From NCBI RefSeq assembly GCF_010977555.1, contig NZ_CP048815.1, positions 4,518,501 through 4,582,500 of the forward strand: a DNA stretch of 64,000 bases, in the 5' to 3' direction. Position 1 is the stretch's first letter. Each line of letters opens with the position of its first letter. The notes under the pieces were generated by a model. It saw only the letters and a program-made list of their open reading frames with translations, did not search any database and was not told where the DNA came from. The position numbers and the translations under genes were made by a program. This document shows positions 15,552 through 23,316 of this stretch, piece by piece. This DNA comes from Caulobacter rhizosphaerae. GTDB lineage: Bacteria; Pseudomonadota; Alphaproteobacteria; Caulobacterales; Caulobacteraceae.

Positions 15552-16331
15552 ATGAGACCCGTCGCCGGCATCATCTGTTGCACCCGCACCGTCGGGGTCG
15601 AGCCGGCCCAGGCGGTGATGAACCGCTATGTGGCCAGCGCCATGCAATATGCCGACGCCGCGGCCCTGCTGGTGCCGTCGATGCCCGAGCTGATGAAGGC
15701 CTCGGAGGTCGCCGCGCGGTTGGACGGCCTGATGCTGACCGGCAGCCCGTCCAACCTCGACCCCGCCCGCTACGGCGAGGCCGTTCCCGACGCTGCCGGT
15801 CCGTTCGACGCGGCGCGCGACGCCATGACCGCCGACCTGATCCGGGCCATGCTCGACCTGGGCCGGCCGGTGTTCGGCGTCTGCCGCGGCTTCCAGGAGA
15901 TCAATGTCGCGTTCGGCGGCACGCTGCGGCGGGACATGGCGGCGGCTGATGAACTGATCCCCCACCACGCCCCCGACGAGGTCGACTTCGACGGCCTGTT
16001 CGACCACGAGCACCGCGTCGACCTGGCCCCCGGCGGGGTGCTGGCCACCGCGTTCAGCGCCCAGGCCGCGACCGTCAATTCCGTGCACTACCAGGGCGTC
16101 GACCGGCTGGGCGAAGGCCTCGCCGTCGAGGCCCGCGCGCCCGACGGCGTGGTCGAGGCGGTGTCGGCGACGGTCAACGGCGCACCGGTCCTGGCGGTCC
16201 AGTGGCATCCCGAATGGAAGACCGAGCGCAACCCGCAGAGCCAGGCGTTCTTCCAGCTGTTCGGCCGGGCGCTGCGGAGCCAACCCCTCGTTCCGCTCAT
16301 CCCGGCGAACGTCGGGATGAGCGGACTTTGA
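15552..16331 (+). CDS. puuD: Gamma-glutamyl-gamma-aminobutyrate hydrolase (class I amidotransferase fold)
   Basis: A 259-residue protein of the PuuD/peptidase C26 family. The nucleophile cysteine is in FGVCRGFQEINVAFGG, and the His/Glu pair in AVQWHPEW. HHAPDE and NSVHYQGVDRLG match the PuuD active-site surroundings. It releases glutamate from gamma-glutamyl-GABA to give GABA. Start 15552 has an AGGAGG site. The last residues (about VPLIPANVGMSGL) are encoded by the palindromic repeat at 16292-16325, so the C-terminus has been extended or replaced by repeat sequence. The aminotransferase gene starts 26 bp later. Confidence 0.9.
   Translation: MRPVAGIICCTRTVGVEPAQAVMNRYVASAMQYADAAALLVPSMPELMKASEVAARLDGLMLTGSPSNLDPARYGEAVPDAAGPFDAARDAMTADLIRAMLDLGRPVFGVCRGFQEINVAFGGTLRRDMAAADELIPHHAPDEVDFDGLFDHEHRVDLAPGGVLATAFSAQAATVNSVHYQGVDRLGEGLAVEARAPDGVVEAVSATVNGAPVLAVQWHPEWKTERNPQSQAFFQLFGRALRSQPLVPLIPANVGMSGL
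16292..16325. repeat. Short palindromic repeat (CATCCCGGC type) inside the puuD 3' end
   Basis: TCCGCTCATCCCG (16292-16304) and CGGGATGAGCGGA (16313-16325) are perfect complements around GCGAACGT. The copy lies within the last codons of the puuD-type gene and stops 3 bp before its stop codon, so the repeat is translated. Confidence 0.8.
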
Positions 16332-16357
16332 AAACAAGAAAAGACCAGGAGCCCCAG

Positions 16358-17761
16358 ATGACCGTCCCGATCCGCAACCACGACATCGCCGAGCTCAAGC
16401 GCCTGGACCTGGCCCACCACCTGCCGGCCCAGGCCGACCACAAGGTCATCCACGAGCTGGGCGGCAGCCGGATCATCACCCGAGCCGACGGCGTCTACAT
16501 CCATGACGGCGAGGGGCGCCAGATCCTGGACGGCATGGCCGGCCTGTGGTGCGTCAATGTCGGCTACGGCCGCGAGGAGCTGGCCCAGGCCGCCTACGAC
16601 CAGATGCTGGAGCTGCCCTACTACAACACCTTCTTCAAGACCGCGACGCCGCCGCCCGTGAAGCTGGCCGCCAAGATCGCCGAAAAGATGGGCGGCCATC
16701 TGACCCACGTCTTCTACAATTCGTCGGGCTCGGAGGCCAACGACACGGTCTTCCGCCTGGCCCGCCACTATTGGAAGCTCAAAGGGGAGCCAAGCCGCAC
16801 GGCCTTCATCAGCCGCTGGAACGCCTATCACGGCTCGACCGTGGCCGGGGTCTCGCTGGGCGGCATGAAGCACATGCATGCGCAGGGCGACCTGCCGATC
16901 CCCGGCGTGCACCACGTCATGCAGCCCTATCCGTTCGGCGAAGGCTTCGGCGAGGATCCCGCCGCCTTCCGCGACCGGGCCGTGAAGGAGATCGAGGACA
17001 AGATCCTGGAGGTCGGCCCCCAGAATGTCGCCGCCTTCATCGGCGAGCCGGTGCAGGGGGCGGGCGGGGTGATCATCCCGCCGGACGGCTACTGGCCGGC
17101 GGTCGAGGCCCTGTGCCGCAAGTACGGGATCCTGCTGGTCTGCGACGAGGTGATCTGCGGCTTCGGGCGGCTGGGCCAGTGGTTCGGCCACCAGCATTAC
17201 GGGATCAAGCCGGACATGATCGCCATGGCCAAGGGCCTGTCGTCCGGCTACCTGCCGATCAGCGCCGTCGGCGTGGCCGACCACATCGTCGCCGAGCTGC
17301 GCGAGAAGGGCGGCGACTTCATCCACGGCTTCACCTATTCGGGCCACCCGACGGCCGCGGCGGTGGCCCTGAAGAACCTGGAAATCATCGAGCGCGAGAG
17401 TCTGGTCGAGCGCACCCGCGACGACACCGGCCCCTACCTGGCCAAGGCCCTGGCCTCGCTGAACGACCACCCCCTGGTCGGCGAGACCCGGTCGCTGGGC
17501 CTGATCGGCGCGGTCGAGATCGTGCGCGAGAAGGGGACCAACCACCGCTTCCTCGACAAGGAGGGCGAGGCGGGGCCGATCGTGCGGGATCTGTGCATCA
17601 GCAACGGCCTGATGGTCCGCGCCATCCGCGACAGCATCGTCTGCTGCCCGCCGCTGATCATCACCCACGCTCAGATTGATGAACTGGTGGGGATCATCCG
17701 CAAGTCGCTGGACGAGGCGGAGCCGGTGCTTAGGGCGCTGAAGCCGGAGGCGGCGGCGTGA
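16358..17761 (+). CDS. spuC: Putrescine:pyruvate aminotransferase, SpuC-like
   Basis: A 467-residue class III aminotransferase. Motifs are GLWCVNVGYGREEL, FYNSSGSEANDTVFRLAR, WNAYHGSTVAGVSLGGM, LLVCDEVICGFGRLG and IAMAKGLSSGYLPISA with the PLP lysine, then HGFTYSGHPTAAAVAL. This pattern matches the SpuC/putrescine-pyruvate aminotransferase group rather than GabT. It would convert putrescine to 4-aminobutanal with pyruvate as acceptor, giving a route that by-passes gamma-glutamylation. Start 16358 (MTVPIRN) has AGGAG nearby. It ends close to a convergent toxin-antitoxin pair. Confidence 0.85.
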   Translation: MTVPIRNHDIAELKRLDLAHHLPAQADHKVIHELGGSRIITRADGVYIHDGEGRQILDGMAGLWCVNVGYGREELAQAAYDQMLELPYYNTFFKTATPPPVKLAAKIAEKMGGHLTHVFYNSSGSEANDTVFRLARHYWKLKGEPSRTAFISRWNAYHGSTVAGVSLGGMKHMHAQGDLPIPGVHHVMQPYPFGEGFGEDPAAFRDRAVKEIEDKILEVGPQNVAAFIGEPVQGAGGVIIPPDGYWPAVEALCRKYGILLVCDEVICGFGRLGQWFGHQHYGIKPDMIAMAKGLSSGYLPISAVGVADHIVAELREKGGDFIHGFTYSGHPTAAAVALKNLEIIERESLVERTRDDTGPYLAKALASLNDHPLVGETRSLGLIGAVEIVREKGTNHRFLDKEGEAGPIVRDLCISNGLMVRAIRDSIVCCPPLIITHAQIDELVGIIRKSLDEAEPVLRALKPEAAA

Positions 17762-17772
17762 CGCCTGATGGC

Positions 17773-18051
17773 TTAAAGGTTTGGTCGCCGCATGCCATGG
17801 CGAACTTCAAGGATGATGACCCTGTCGCCCTTAAGCCTGTAGCGGATCAAATAGGGTGCGATCACCGTCAGTTCACGACGGCCGCGTGCAATTGGGCGAC
17901 CTCTGTCGGGCGAAGTTTCCAGCGTGTCGCCCGCCGTCAACAGGCGTTGGCCGAGGCGTTGCGCCGCCAAAGGACTGTGCTGGTTCACGATGTAGGTGAC
18001 GATGGCCTCAACGTGGGCCAGCGCGCGATCGGTCCAAACTACTTCCGCCAC
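17773..18051 (-). CDS. RelE/ParE-family toxin
   Basis: Read from the GTG at 18051 the product is 92 residues, normal for ParE/RelE toxins. VVWTDRALAHVEAIVTYI is the first strand and helix, RLLTAGDTLETSPDRGRP the following helix and loop, and LTVIAPYLIRYRLKGDRVIILEVRHGMR the beta-sheet with the RH pair near the end that ParE-like proteins conserve. The frame is open further upstream, but translational coupling to the antitoxin (13-nt overlap) favours this start. It may act on gyrase (ParE) or ribosome-bound mRNA (RelE); sequence alone does not decide. Confidence 0.8.
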   Translation of the reverse strand: MAEVVWTDRALAHVEAIVTYIVNQHSPLAAQRLGQRLLTAGDTLETSPDRGRPIARGRRELTVIAPYLIRYRLKGDRVIILEVRHGMRRPNL

Positions 18052-18221
18052 GAATACGGAACGGGCTGCTGGTCCGGCGTGCCGAGCGTCTTGAGCCATT
18101 CTCGAACCCGGGCGTGGGGAACCACTCGACCAGCTTCAGCGTCGGCGTCGGCGGCGGCCTCGGCAAGGCGGTCGGCCTCGTCGTCTATGGCGTCGAAAAT
18201 CGTAGGTTCGGGCTCGGCCAT
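18039..18221 (-). CDS. Antitoxin of the ParE/RelE-type module (stability-determinant family)
   Basis: A 60-residue, acidic, Ala-rich protein starting MAEPEPTIFDAIDDEADR. The segment EAGRVVPHARVREWLKTLG followed by PYSWRK matches the short antitoxins that accompany ParE-like toxins (stability determinant type). It precedes the toxin gene and overlaps it, the usual antitoxin-first order, so it probably represses its own promoter with the toxin as corepressor. The module is convergent to spuC and divergent from the second gamma-glutamyl ligase, inside the polyamine island. Confidence 0.75.
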   Translation of the reverse strand: MAEPEPTIFDAIDDEADRLAEAAADADAEAGRVVPHARVREWLKTLGTPDQQPVPYSWRK

Positions 18222-18331
18222 GCCAAAGAGTAGCAGAAACACCTCCTGACGCCCACCCGTCCGCCGCCCCTCGGGTGAGATTGTCGCCGAAGCTCAAGAG
18301 ACTACACTTCGAAAAGCGCGAGGAGCGCCCC

Positions 18332-19732
18332 ATGAAGTACAAAGAAAAGAAATCCAAGCCCGCCCCCAAGACGACCCGCGGGGTCGCGTCGCTCGAGGAC
18401 GCCAAGGACTGGTTCGCGCGGCAGAACATCGAGGAGATCGAGTGCGTCGTGCCCGACCTGGCCGGGGTGGCGCGGGGCAAGATCATGCCGGTGCGCAAGT
18501 TCCTGGGCGCGCCGTCGATGAACCTGCCGCTGGCGGTGTTCTACCAGACCATCACGGGCGACTTCCCCGAGTTCGAGGGGGCAGTCAATGCGGTGCAGTC
18601 CGACACCGACATCTTCCTGACCCCGGACCTGGCCACCCTGGCCGTGGTGCCCTGGGCCCAGGACCCGACCGCCCAGGTGATCCACGACGCCTTCCACCCC
18701 GACGGCCGGCCGGTCGAGGAGAGCCCGCGCCAGGTGCTGCGCCGGGTGATGGCCCTCTATCGCGAGAAGGGCTGGGACCCGGTGGTGGCCCCGGAGATCG
18801 AGTTCTACCTGGTCGACAAGAACACCGACCCCGACTACCCGCTGAAGCCGCCGATCGGGCGGTCGGGCCGGCCGGAAACCGGCCGCCAGGGCTATTCGAT
18901 CGCGGCGGTCAACGAGTTCGACGCCCTGTTCGAGGACATGTACGAGTACTCCGAGCGCCAGGGCCTGGAGATCGACACCCTGATCCACGAGAGCGGCGTG
19001 GCCCAGATGGAGATCAACCTGCGGCACGGCAATCCGCTGGAGCTGGCCGACCAGGTGTTCATGTTCAAGCGCACCATCCGCGAGGTGGCGCTGGAGCACG
19101 AGATCTACGCCACCTTCATGGCCAAGCCGATGGCCGCCGAGCCCGGCAGCGCCATGCACATCCATCAGTCGATCCTGGGAATCGACGGCGAGAACCTGTT
19201 CTCCGACCCCAAGACCGGCGACGCCACGCCGCTGTTCTACGCCTTCATCGCCGGCCAGCAGCGCTACCTGCCGGCGATCATGGCGATCCTGGCCCCCTAT
19301 GTGAACAGCTACCGACGGATCGCCCGCGACTCCGGCGCGCCGGTCAACACCCAGTGGGGCTACGACAACCGCACCTGCGGCCTGCGCGTGCCGCCGTCCG
19401 ACCCGGCCAACCGGCGGCTGGAGAACCGCATCCCGTCGTCAGACGCCAATCCCTACCTGGCCATCGCCGCGACCTTGGCCGCCGGCTATCTGGGCATGAC
19501 CCAGAACCTGTCGCCCACCGCCCCGGTCGACACCGACGCCAGTGTGCGCGGCATCGAACTGCCCCGCAGCCTGCTGGAGTCGGTGTCGCTGTTCGAGGCG
19601 GCCAAGCCCCTGGTCGAGATCCTGGGCTCCACCTTCTGCAGCGCCTACGCCACGGTGAAACAGGCCGAGTACGAGACCTTCATGCGCACGATCAGCCCGT
19701 GGGAGCGGGAGTTCCTGCTGCTGAATGTCTAG
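18332..19732 (+). CDS. puuA: Gamma-glutamylputrescine synthetase (PuuA-like), second copy
   Basis: A 466-residue GS-fold ligase. After a Lys-rich leader (MKYKEKKSKP) come IEEIECVVPDLAGVARGKIMP, VVAPEIEFYLVDKN (metal-binding glutamate), ESGVAQMEINLRHGNPL, GSAMHIHQSI, APYVNSYRRI and YDNRTCGLRVP with ENRIPSSDANPYL. No adenylylation tyrosine loop of housekeeping GlnA is evident. It would make gamma-glutamylputrescine from putrescine, glutamate and ATP. Start 18332 has an AGGAG site. It differs clearly from the copy at 9335-10720, so the two may handle different amines. The PuuB-like oxidase follows after a palindromic repeat. Confidence 0.85.
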   Translation: MKYKEKKSKPAPKTTRGVASLEDAKDWFARQNIEEIECVVPDLAGVARGKIMPVRKFLGAPSMNLPLAVFYQTITGDFPEFEGAVNAVQSDTDIFLTPDLATLAVVPWAQDPTAQVIHDAFHPDGRPVEESPRQVLRRVMALYREKGWDPVVAPEIEFYLVDKNTDPDYPLKPPIGRSGRPETGRQGYSIAAVNEFDALFEDMYEYSERQGLEIDTLIHESGVAQMEINLRHGNPLELADQVFMFKRTIREVALEHEIYATFMAKPMAAEPGSAMHIHQSILGIDGENLFSDPKTGDATPLFYAFIAGQQRYLPAIMAILAPYVNSYRRIARDSGAPVNTQWGYDNRTCGLRVPPSDPANRRLENRIPSSDANPYLAIAATLAAGYLGMTQNLSPTAPVDTDASVRGIELPRSLLESVSLFEAAKPLVEILGSTFCSAYATVKQAEYETFMRTISPWEREFLLLNV

Positions 19733-19742
19733 GGACGTTTGC

Positions 19743-19906
19743 TTCACCTTCTCCCAGAGGGAGAAGGAGGGGCCCGCGCCGCAGGCGTGGGAGGATGAGG
19801 GGTTACGCCGCCGGCCGGCGCGCCGGCACGCCGTCGACCTCACCACCCCCTCACCCTCCCACCGCTGCGCGGCGGGCCCCTCCCTCTCCCCATGGGAGAG
19901 GGTGAG
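19743..19906. repeat. Long palindromic repeat (CCTTCTCCC/CCCTCTCCC family)
   Basis: The left arm TTCACCTTCTCCCAGAGGG is mirrored by the right arm ending GGGAGAGGGTGAG at 19906. The interior includes GGCCCGCGCCGCAGGCG, a GCCGGCCGGCGCGCCGGC palindrome and GCTGCGCGGC. The final GGGAGAGGGTGAG directly precedes the ATG of the next gene, so the repeat supplies its ribosome-binding site. Confidence 0.85.
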
Positions 19907-21190
19907 ATGAACACCGGCCACCCCGCGACCTCCTGGTACGCCCAGACCGCCACGCCCTTCCCGACGCTCCCCGCCCTGAGCGACCACACCCGCGCCGACG
20001 TCTGCATCGTCGGCGCGGGCTACACCGGCCTGGGCGCGGCGCTGGAGCTGGCCAGGCGCGGCGTCCGCGTCGTCGTCCTCGAGGCCGCCCAGGTCGGGTC
20101 CGGCGGGTCGGGACGCAACGGCGGCCAGGTCCATGTCGGCCAGCGCAACGATCAGGCCTGGCTGGAGAAGGCGGTCGGCCGCGACGACGCCCTGCGCCTG
20201 TGGACAATGAGCCAGGACGCCCGCGCCCACCTGCTGGGCCTGATCGCCCAGCACCAGATCGCCTGCGACTTCCGCCCTGGCATGATCCACGCCCGCCACC
20301 GCAAGGGCGGCGAGGCGCAGGACGCAGCCCATGTCGACTTCATGCAGAGCCGCTACGGCTACGACCAGTTGGCCCTGGTCGGCGAGGCCGAGCTGGCGGA
20401 CGAGCTGGGAACCGACGTCTATCACGGCGGCCTGGTCGATCGCGGCGGCGGCCACCTTCATCCTCTGAACCTGGCCCTGGGCATGGCGCGGGCGGCGATG
20501 GCGGCGGGGGCCATGATCTTCGAGCACAGCCGCGCCACGGCCTGGCGGCGTGACGGCGGCTCGATCGTGGTGGACACCGGCGAGGGCCGCGTGACCTGCG
20601 ACCAGTTGATCCTGACCGGCGACGGCTATCTGGACGAGCTCGTGGGTGGGACGGCGCGGGCCCGGGTGATGCCGATCAACAACTTCATCCTGGCCACCGA
20701 GCCGCTGGGGACCCGGGCGGACAGCATCATCCGCTCGGGCGCCGCCGTGGCCGACAGCCGGTTCGTGATCAACTACTTCCGCAAGAGCCCCGACGGCCGG
20801 CTGATCTTCGGCGGCGGCGAGAACTACCGGCCGGGTTTCCCGCCGGACCTGAAGGCCTTCGTGCGGCGGCACATGCTGAAGGTCTATCCGGACCTGGCCG
20901 GCGTCGAGGTGACCCACGCCTGGGGCGGGACCCTGGGCATCACCGTTCACCGCGCCCCGTTCGTCCGCGAACTGGCCCCCGGCGTGCGGATCGCCGCCGG
21001 CTATTCGGGCCAGGGGGTGGTGCTGGCCCCCTGGTTCGGCAAGCTGCTGGCCGACGCCGCCCTGGGCGACCGCCAAGGCCTCGACCTGCTGGCCCGCCTG
21101 CCCGTCCCGCCGTTCCCGGGCGGCCGGCTGCTGCGCTGGCCGCTGACCGTGGTCGGGCTGAGCTGGTACGCCCTGCGCGACCGGCTGTGA
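19907..21190 (+). CDS. puuB: Gamma-glutamylputrescine oxidase (FAD-dependent, PuuB/OrdL-like)
   Basis: A 427-residue DAO-fold oxidase. The N-terminal SWYAQTA is typical of PuuB. The FAD-binding VCIVGAGYTGLGAALELARRG has the GxGxxG loop, then VVVLEAAQVGSGGSGRNGGQV. A later GDGYLDELVG and a C-terminal GYSGQGVVLAPWFGKLLAD complete the flavin site. It oxidises gamma-glutamylputrescine to the aminoaldehyde used by PuuC, with hydrogen peroxide and ammonia as products. It is the last gene of the polyamine island; its ribosome site comes from the preceding repeat. Confidence 0.88.
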   Translation: MNTGHPATSWYAQTATPFPTLPALSDHTRADVCIVGAGYTGLGAALELARRGVRVVVLEAAQVGSGGSGRNGGQVHVGQRNDQAWLEKAVGRDDALRLWTMSQDARAHLLGLIAQHQIACDFRPGMIHARHRKGGEAQDAAHVDFMQSRYGYDQLALVGEAELADELGTDVYHGGLVDRGGGHLHPLNLALGMARAAMAAGAMIFEHSRATAWRRDGGSIVVDTGEGRVTCDQLILTGDGYLDELVGGTARARVMPINNFILATEPLGTRADSIIRSGAAVADSRFVINYFRKSPDGRLIFGGGENYRPGFPPDLKAFVRRHMLKVYPDLAGVEVTHAWGGTLGITVHRAPFVRELAPGVRIAAGYSGQGVVLAPWFGKLLADAALGDRQGLDLLARLPVPPFPGGRLLRWPLTVVGLSWYALRDRL

Positions 21191-21256
21191 TCCTCCCCGC
21201 GCACGGACGAGGAGAGAAGGCTTGGGCGGCGCCGGGCTCTCCGCGTACAAGGTCGC

Positions 21257-22036
21257 ATGGCCATCACCGACATCCGTCCGTCCAAGCCCGCCCCGATCAG
21301 CGCCAACGCCCTGATCCTGACGGGGATCTTCGCCGCCCTGACCTTCGCCCTGGCGCGGATGGACCAGCCGCCCGGCGTGCTGACCTTCGCCTTCGTGGTG
21401 GTGGGCTGGATCCTCAGCGTGGTGGTGCACGAGTTCGCCCACGCCTATGTGGCCTACAAGGCCGGCGACCACACCATCGCCCAGAAGGGCTACCTGACCC
21501 TGGACCCGCTGAAATACACCGACCTGGGGACCAGCCTGATCCTGCCGCTGGTGGTGCTGGCGATGGGCGGGATCGGCTTTCCCGGCGGGGCGGTCTATCT
21601 GCGCGACGACCTGATGCGCAGCCGGCGCGGCCGGGCCCTGGCCTCGCTGGCCGGGCCGCTGGGCACCCTGGCGGTGCTGGTCGGCCTGGCCGTCTGCCTG
21701 GCCGCCGACCGGGCGTTCGGCGTCGAGACCAGCCCACTGTCGCGCGCCGCCGCCTTCCTGGCCTTCCTGCAGGGCTTCGCCCTGGTGCTGAACCTGCTGC
21801 CCCTGCCGGGCCTGGACGGCTTCGGCGTGATCCGCCCCTACCTGCCGCCAGCGGTCCAGCAGCAGGCGATGAAGGTCGGCGGCCTGGTGTTCATCGGCCT
21901 GTTCCTGGCGATCTTCTTCATCCCCGGCGTCAACCACGCCCTGTTTCGCGTGGTGCTGACGATCACCGACCTGTTCGGCGTGTCGCGGCCGGACATCGGC
22001 GCGGGTTACCAGGCGTTCCGGTTCTGGGAGGTTTGA
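21257..22036 (+). CDS. Site-2 protease family (M50) membrane metalloprotease
   Basis: A 259-residue polytopic membrane protein. The zinc-binding HExxH is seen as VVHEFAHAYVAY in the second helix, and the third ligand as LPLPGLDGFG, the family's (N/L)PxPxLDG motif. Five to six hydrophobic helices are present. It lacks PDZ and CBS domains, so it belongs to the short M50 group. The substrate is unknown. Start 21257 (MAITDIRP) is preceded by AAGG. It is 67 bp after puuB but shows no functional link to it. Confidence 0.85.
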   Translation: MAITDIRPSKPAPISANALILTGIFAALTFALARMDQPPGVLTFAFVVVGWILSVVVHEFAHAYVAYKAGDHTIAQKGYLTLDPLKYTDLGTSLILPLVVLAMGGIGFPGGAVYLRDDLMRSRRGRALASLAGPLGTLAVLVGLAVCLAADRAFGVETSPLSRAAAFLAFLQGFALVLNLLPLPGLDGFGVIRPYLPPAVQQQAMKVGGLVFIGLFLAIFFIPGVNHALFRVVLTITDLFGVSRPDIGAGYQAFRFWEV

Positions 22037-22045
22037 GGTCCCTGT

Positions 22046-22090
22046 CCTTCTCCCCTTGCGGGAGAAGGTGTCGGCGCAGCCGACGGATGA
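22046..22090. repeat. Left half of a palindromic repeat split by an IS110 element
   Basis: CCTTCTCCC/GGGAGAAGG (22046-22068) and TGTCGGCGCAGCCGACGG are the left half of a repeat of the family seen at 19743-19906. The matching right half (CCCCTCACCCGACC and the CCCTCTCCC/GGGAGAGGG hairpin) is at 23317-23365, on the far side of the transposase gene. Confidence 0.75.
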
Positions 22091-22103
22091 GCAACCATGT
22101 TGA

Positions 22104-23051
22104 TCAGGCGTGGCGAACCCAGGGCTGCTGTCGCTTGAGGACGAGGTTTGCGGCTTCGACGAGTTTTCGCATGACGGCGACGATGGCGACCTTGGGCGGT
22201 TTGCCGGCGGCCAGGAGGCGATCGGCGAAGATCTTGAAGGCGGCATCGAAGCGCTTGGCGGCGATGGCGGCCAGATAGAGCATGCGGCGAGGTCGGCTTC
22301 GACCGCCGCCGATGAAGCTCTGGCCCTTCCATTGGCCCGACTGGCGGTCGAAGGGAGCCACGCCCAGCAGGCTGGCGGGCTGGCCGCGCTTGAGGGCGCC
22401 CAGCTCGGGCATGCGGATCACCAGGCTGGCGGCCACCAGCGGCCCGACACCTGGCAGAGACCGCAGCAGCGTCCAGCGGGCCAGAAGGTCGGGCCAGGCC
22501 TTGAGCGCGGCCAGGATCTCGCGCGCCAGCCGGGCCTTCAGCCGCGCCAGGCTCTGGATCTGCTCGCCCAGGCTGGCGGCCAGATCGGGCAGGGTCACAT
22601 GCTCCATGAAGGTCTTCAGCTGGGCGGCCTGGTCGCTGATCTGCTCGTAGGCCGTCAGGCGTTCGGCCAGATGGGCCAGGCGCGGGTCCTGGGCCGCCCG
22701 CACCGTGTCCACCTGCGCCGTCGCCGCCGCGATCAGCGCCGCATCCAGCCGGTCGGTCTTGGCCCGCCGCCGCTTGAGGCGCGCGAACAGCTTCACCTCC
22801 AGCGGCTGGTGCACCACCACCTCCAGCCCCGCCGCCTCAAGTCTGGCCCGCACGCCGCGCTCGTAGCCCGCCGTCGCCTCCAGCCCCACGCGTCTGACGC
22901 CGCGTTCCGCCAGCCAGGCGATCAGCCCTTCCCAGCCCGCTGCGTCGTTGGCCACCCGATGCTGCTCGGCCCTGCCGAGCACGGCCGCATCCAACTGGCG
23001 CTTGCCCACATCGATCCCGGCGATCGTTGTGCTAGACTTGTTCCTATCCAT
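22104..23051 (-). CDS. IS110-family transposase (DEDD + Tnp20 serine domain)
   Basis: A 315-residue recombinase. The RuvC-like DEDD site is seen as IAGIDVGKRQLDAAV (first D), VGLEATAGYERG (E) and RRRAKTDRLDAALIA (DD pair). A coiled linker is followed by the Tnp20 domain LLRSLPGVGPLVAASLV and GQSFIGGGRSRPRRMLYLAA, with the catalytic serine in GQSF. The frame is open up to 23144, but MDRNKSSTTIAGID at 23051 starts where family members start and has AAGGATGGG upstream. The long leader fits the IS110 subgroup, in which the guide RNA lies 5' of the transposase gene. Confidence 0.88.
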   Translation of the reverse strand: MDRNKSSTTIAGIDVGKRQLDAAVLGRAEQHRVANDAAGWEGLIAWLAERGVRRVGLEATAGYERGVRARLEAAGLEVVVHQPLEVKLFARLKRRRAKTDRLDAALIAAATAQVDTVRAAQDPRLAHLAERLTAYEQISDQAAQLKTFMEHVTLPDLAASLGEQIQSLARLKARLAREILAALKAWPDLLARWTLLRSLPGVGPLVAASLVIRMPELGALKRGQPASLLGVAPFDRQSGQWKGQSFIGGGRSRPRRMLYLAAIAAKRFDAAFKIFADRLLAAGKPPKVAIVAVMRKLVEAANLVLKRQQPWVRHA

Positions 23052-23060
23052 CGATCCCAT

Positions 23061-23316
23061 CCTTGTGGCTCCGGACCCATACGTCCCTGCAACCATCCGG
23101 GTCATGGATATGCCAGCGGCGACCAGGCTCACCCGCAGCGCCAAAACGCTCAGGGGTTATCGGTCCCTCCGCCGGCGGTCCGCCTGGTGCTGAGAACACC
23201 AGGCGGACGTCCCGGAAGACACCAGCAGCTTACCGCTTCTCCAACAGACAAGGGGTCGATAGATGCAAAACGCCGCGACAGCCGAAAGGCCACTCGCGGC
23301 GTTTCCCGTTTGAGAG
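23061..23316 (-). ncRNA. Candidate bridge RNA region of the IS110 element
   Basis: The leader upstream of the transposase folds strongly. A terminal stem pairs 23268-23278 with 23294-23304 around a GCCGAAAGGC mini-hairpin. A 12-bp stem pairs 23178-23189 with 23197-23208 (GTCCGCCTGGTG/CACCAGGCGGAC). Nearer the gene, CTGC/GCAG and GGTC/GACC stems frame a loop containing two 8-nt sequences also found at the element's right end and in the target flank. IS110 leaders are known to encode bridge RNAs; calling this one rests on position, structure and those matches. Confidence 0.4.

Larger units (their letters stand above)
22090..23316 (-). mobile_element. IS110-family insertion sequence
   Basis: About 1.23 kb carrying one DEDD transposase gene (22104-23051, minus strand), with only about 14 bp after the stop and about 265 bp of non-coding leader before the start. 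No terminal inverted repeats are evident, as usual for IS110. Both boundaries can be drawn at a shared CT dinucleotide (minus strand), so removing the element rejoins the two halves of a palindromic repeat. The exact ends are inferred from that repair and could shift by a few bases. Confidence 0.75.

Noticed and set aside
19439..22246. 935-codon minus-strand frame over puuA, puuB, the M50 gene and the IS end
   Set aside because: Crosses several well-supported genes on the other strand and a repeat; composition (Gln/Gly/His-rich) is typical of antisense frames in GC-rich DNA.
23052..23144. 31-codon N-terminal extension of the IS110 transposase
   Set aside because: No family resemblance before MDRNKS, and the stretch lies in the structured leader that probably encodes the guide RNA.
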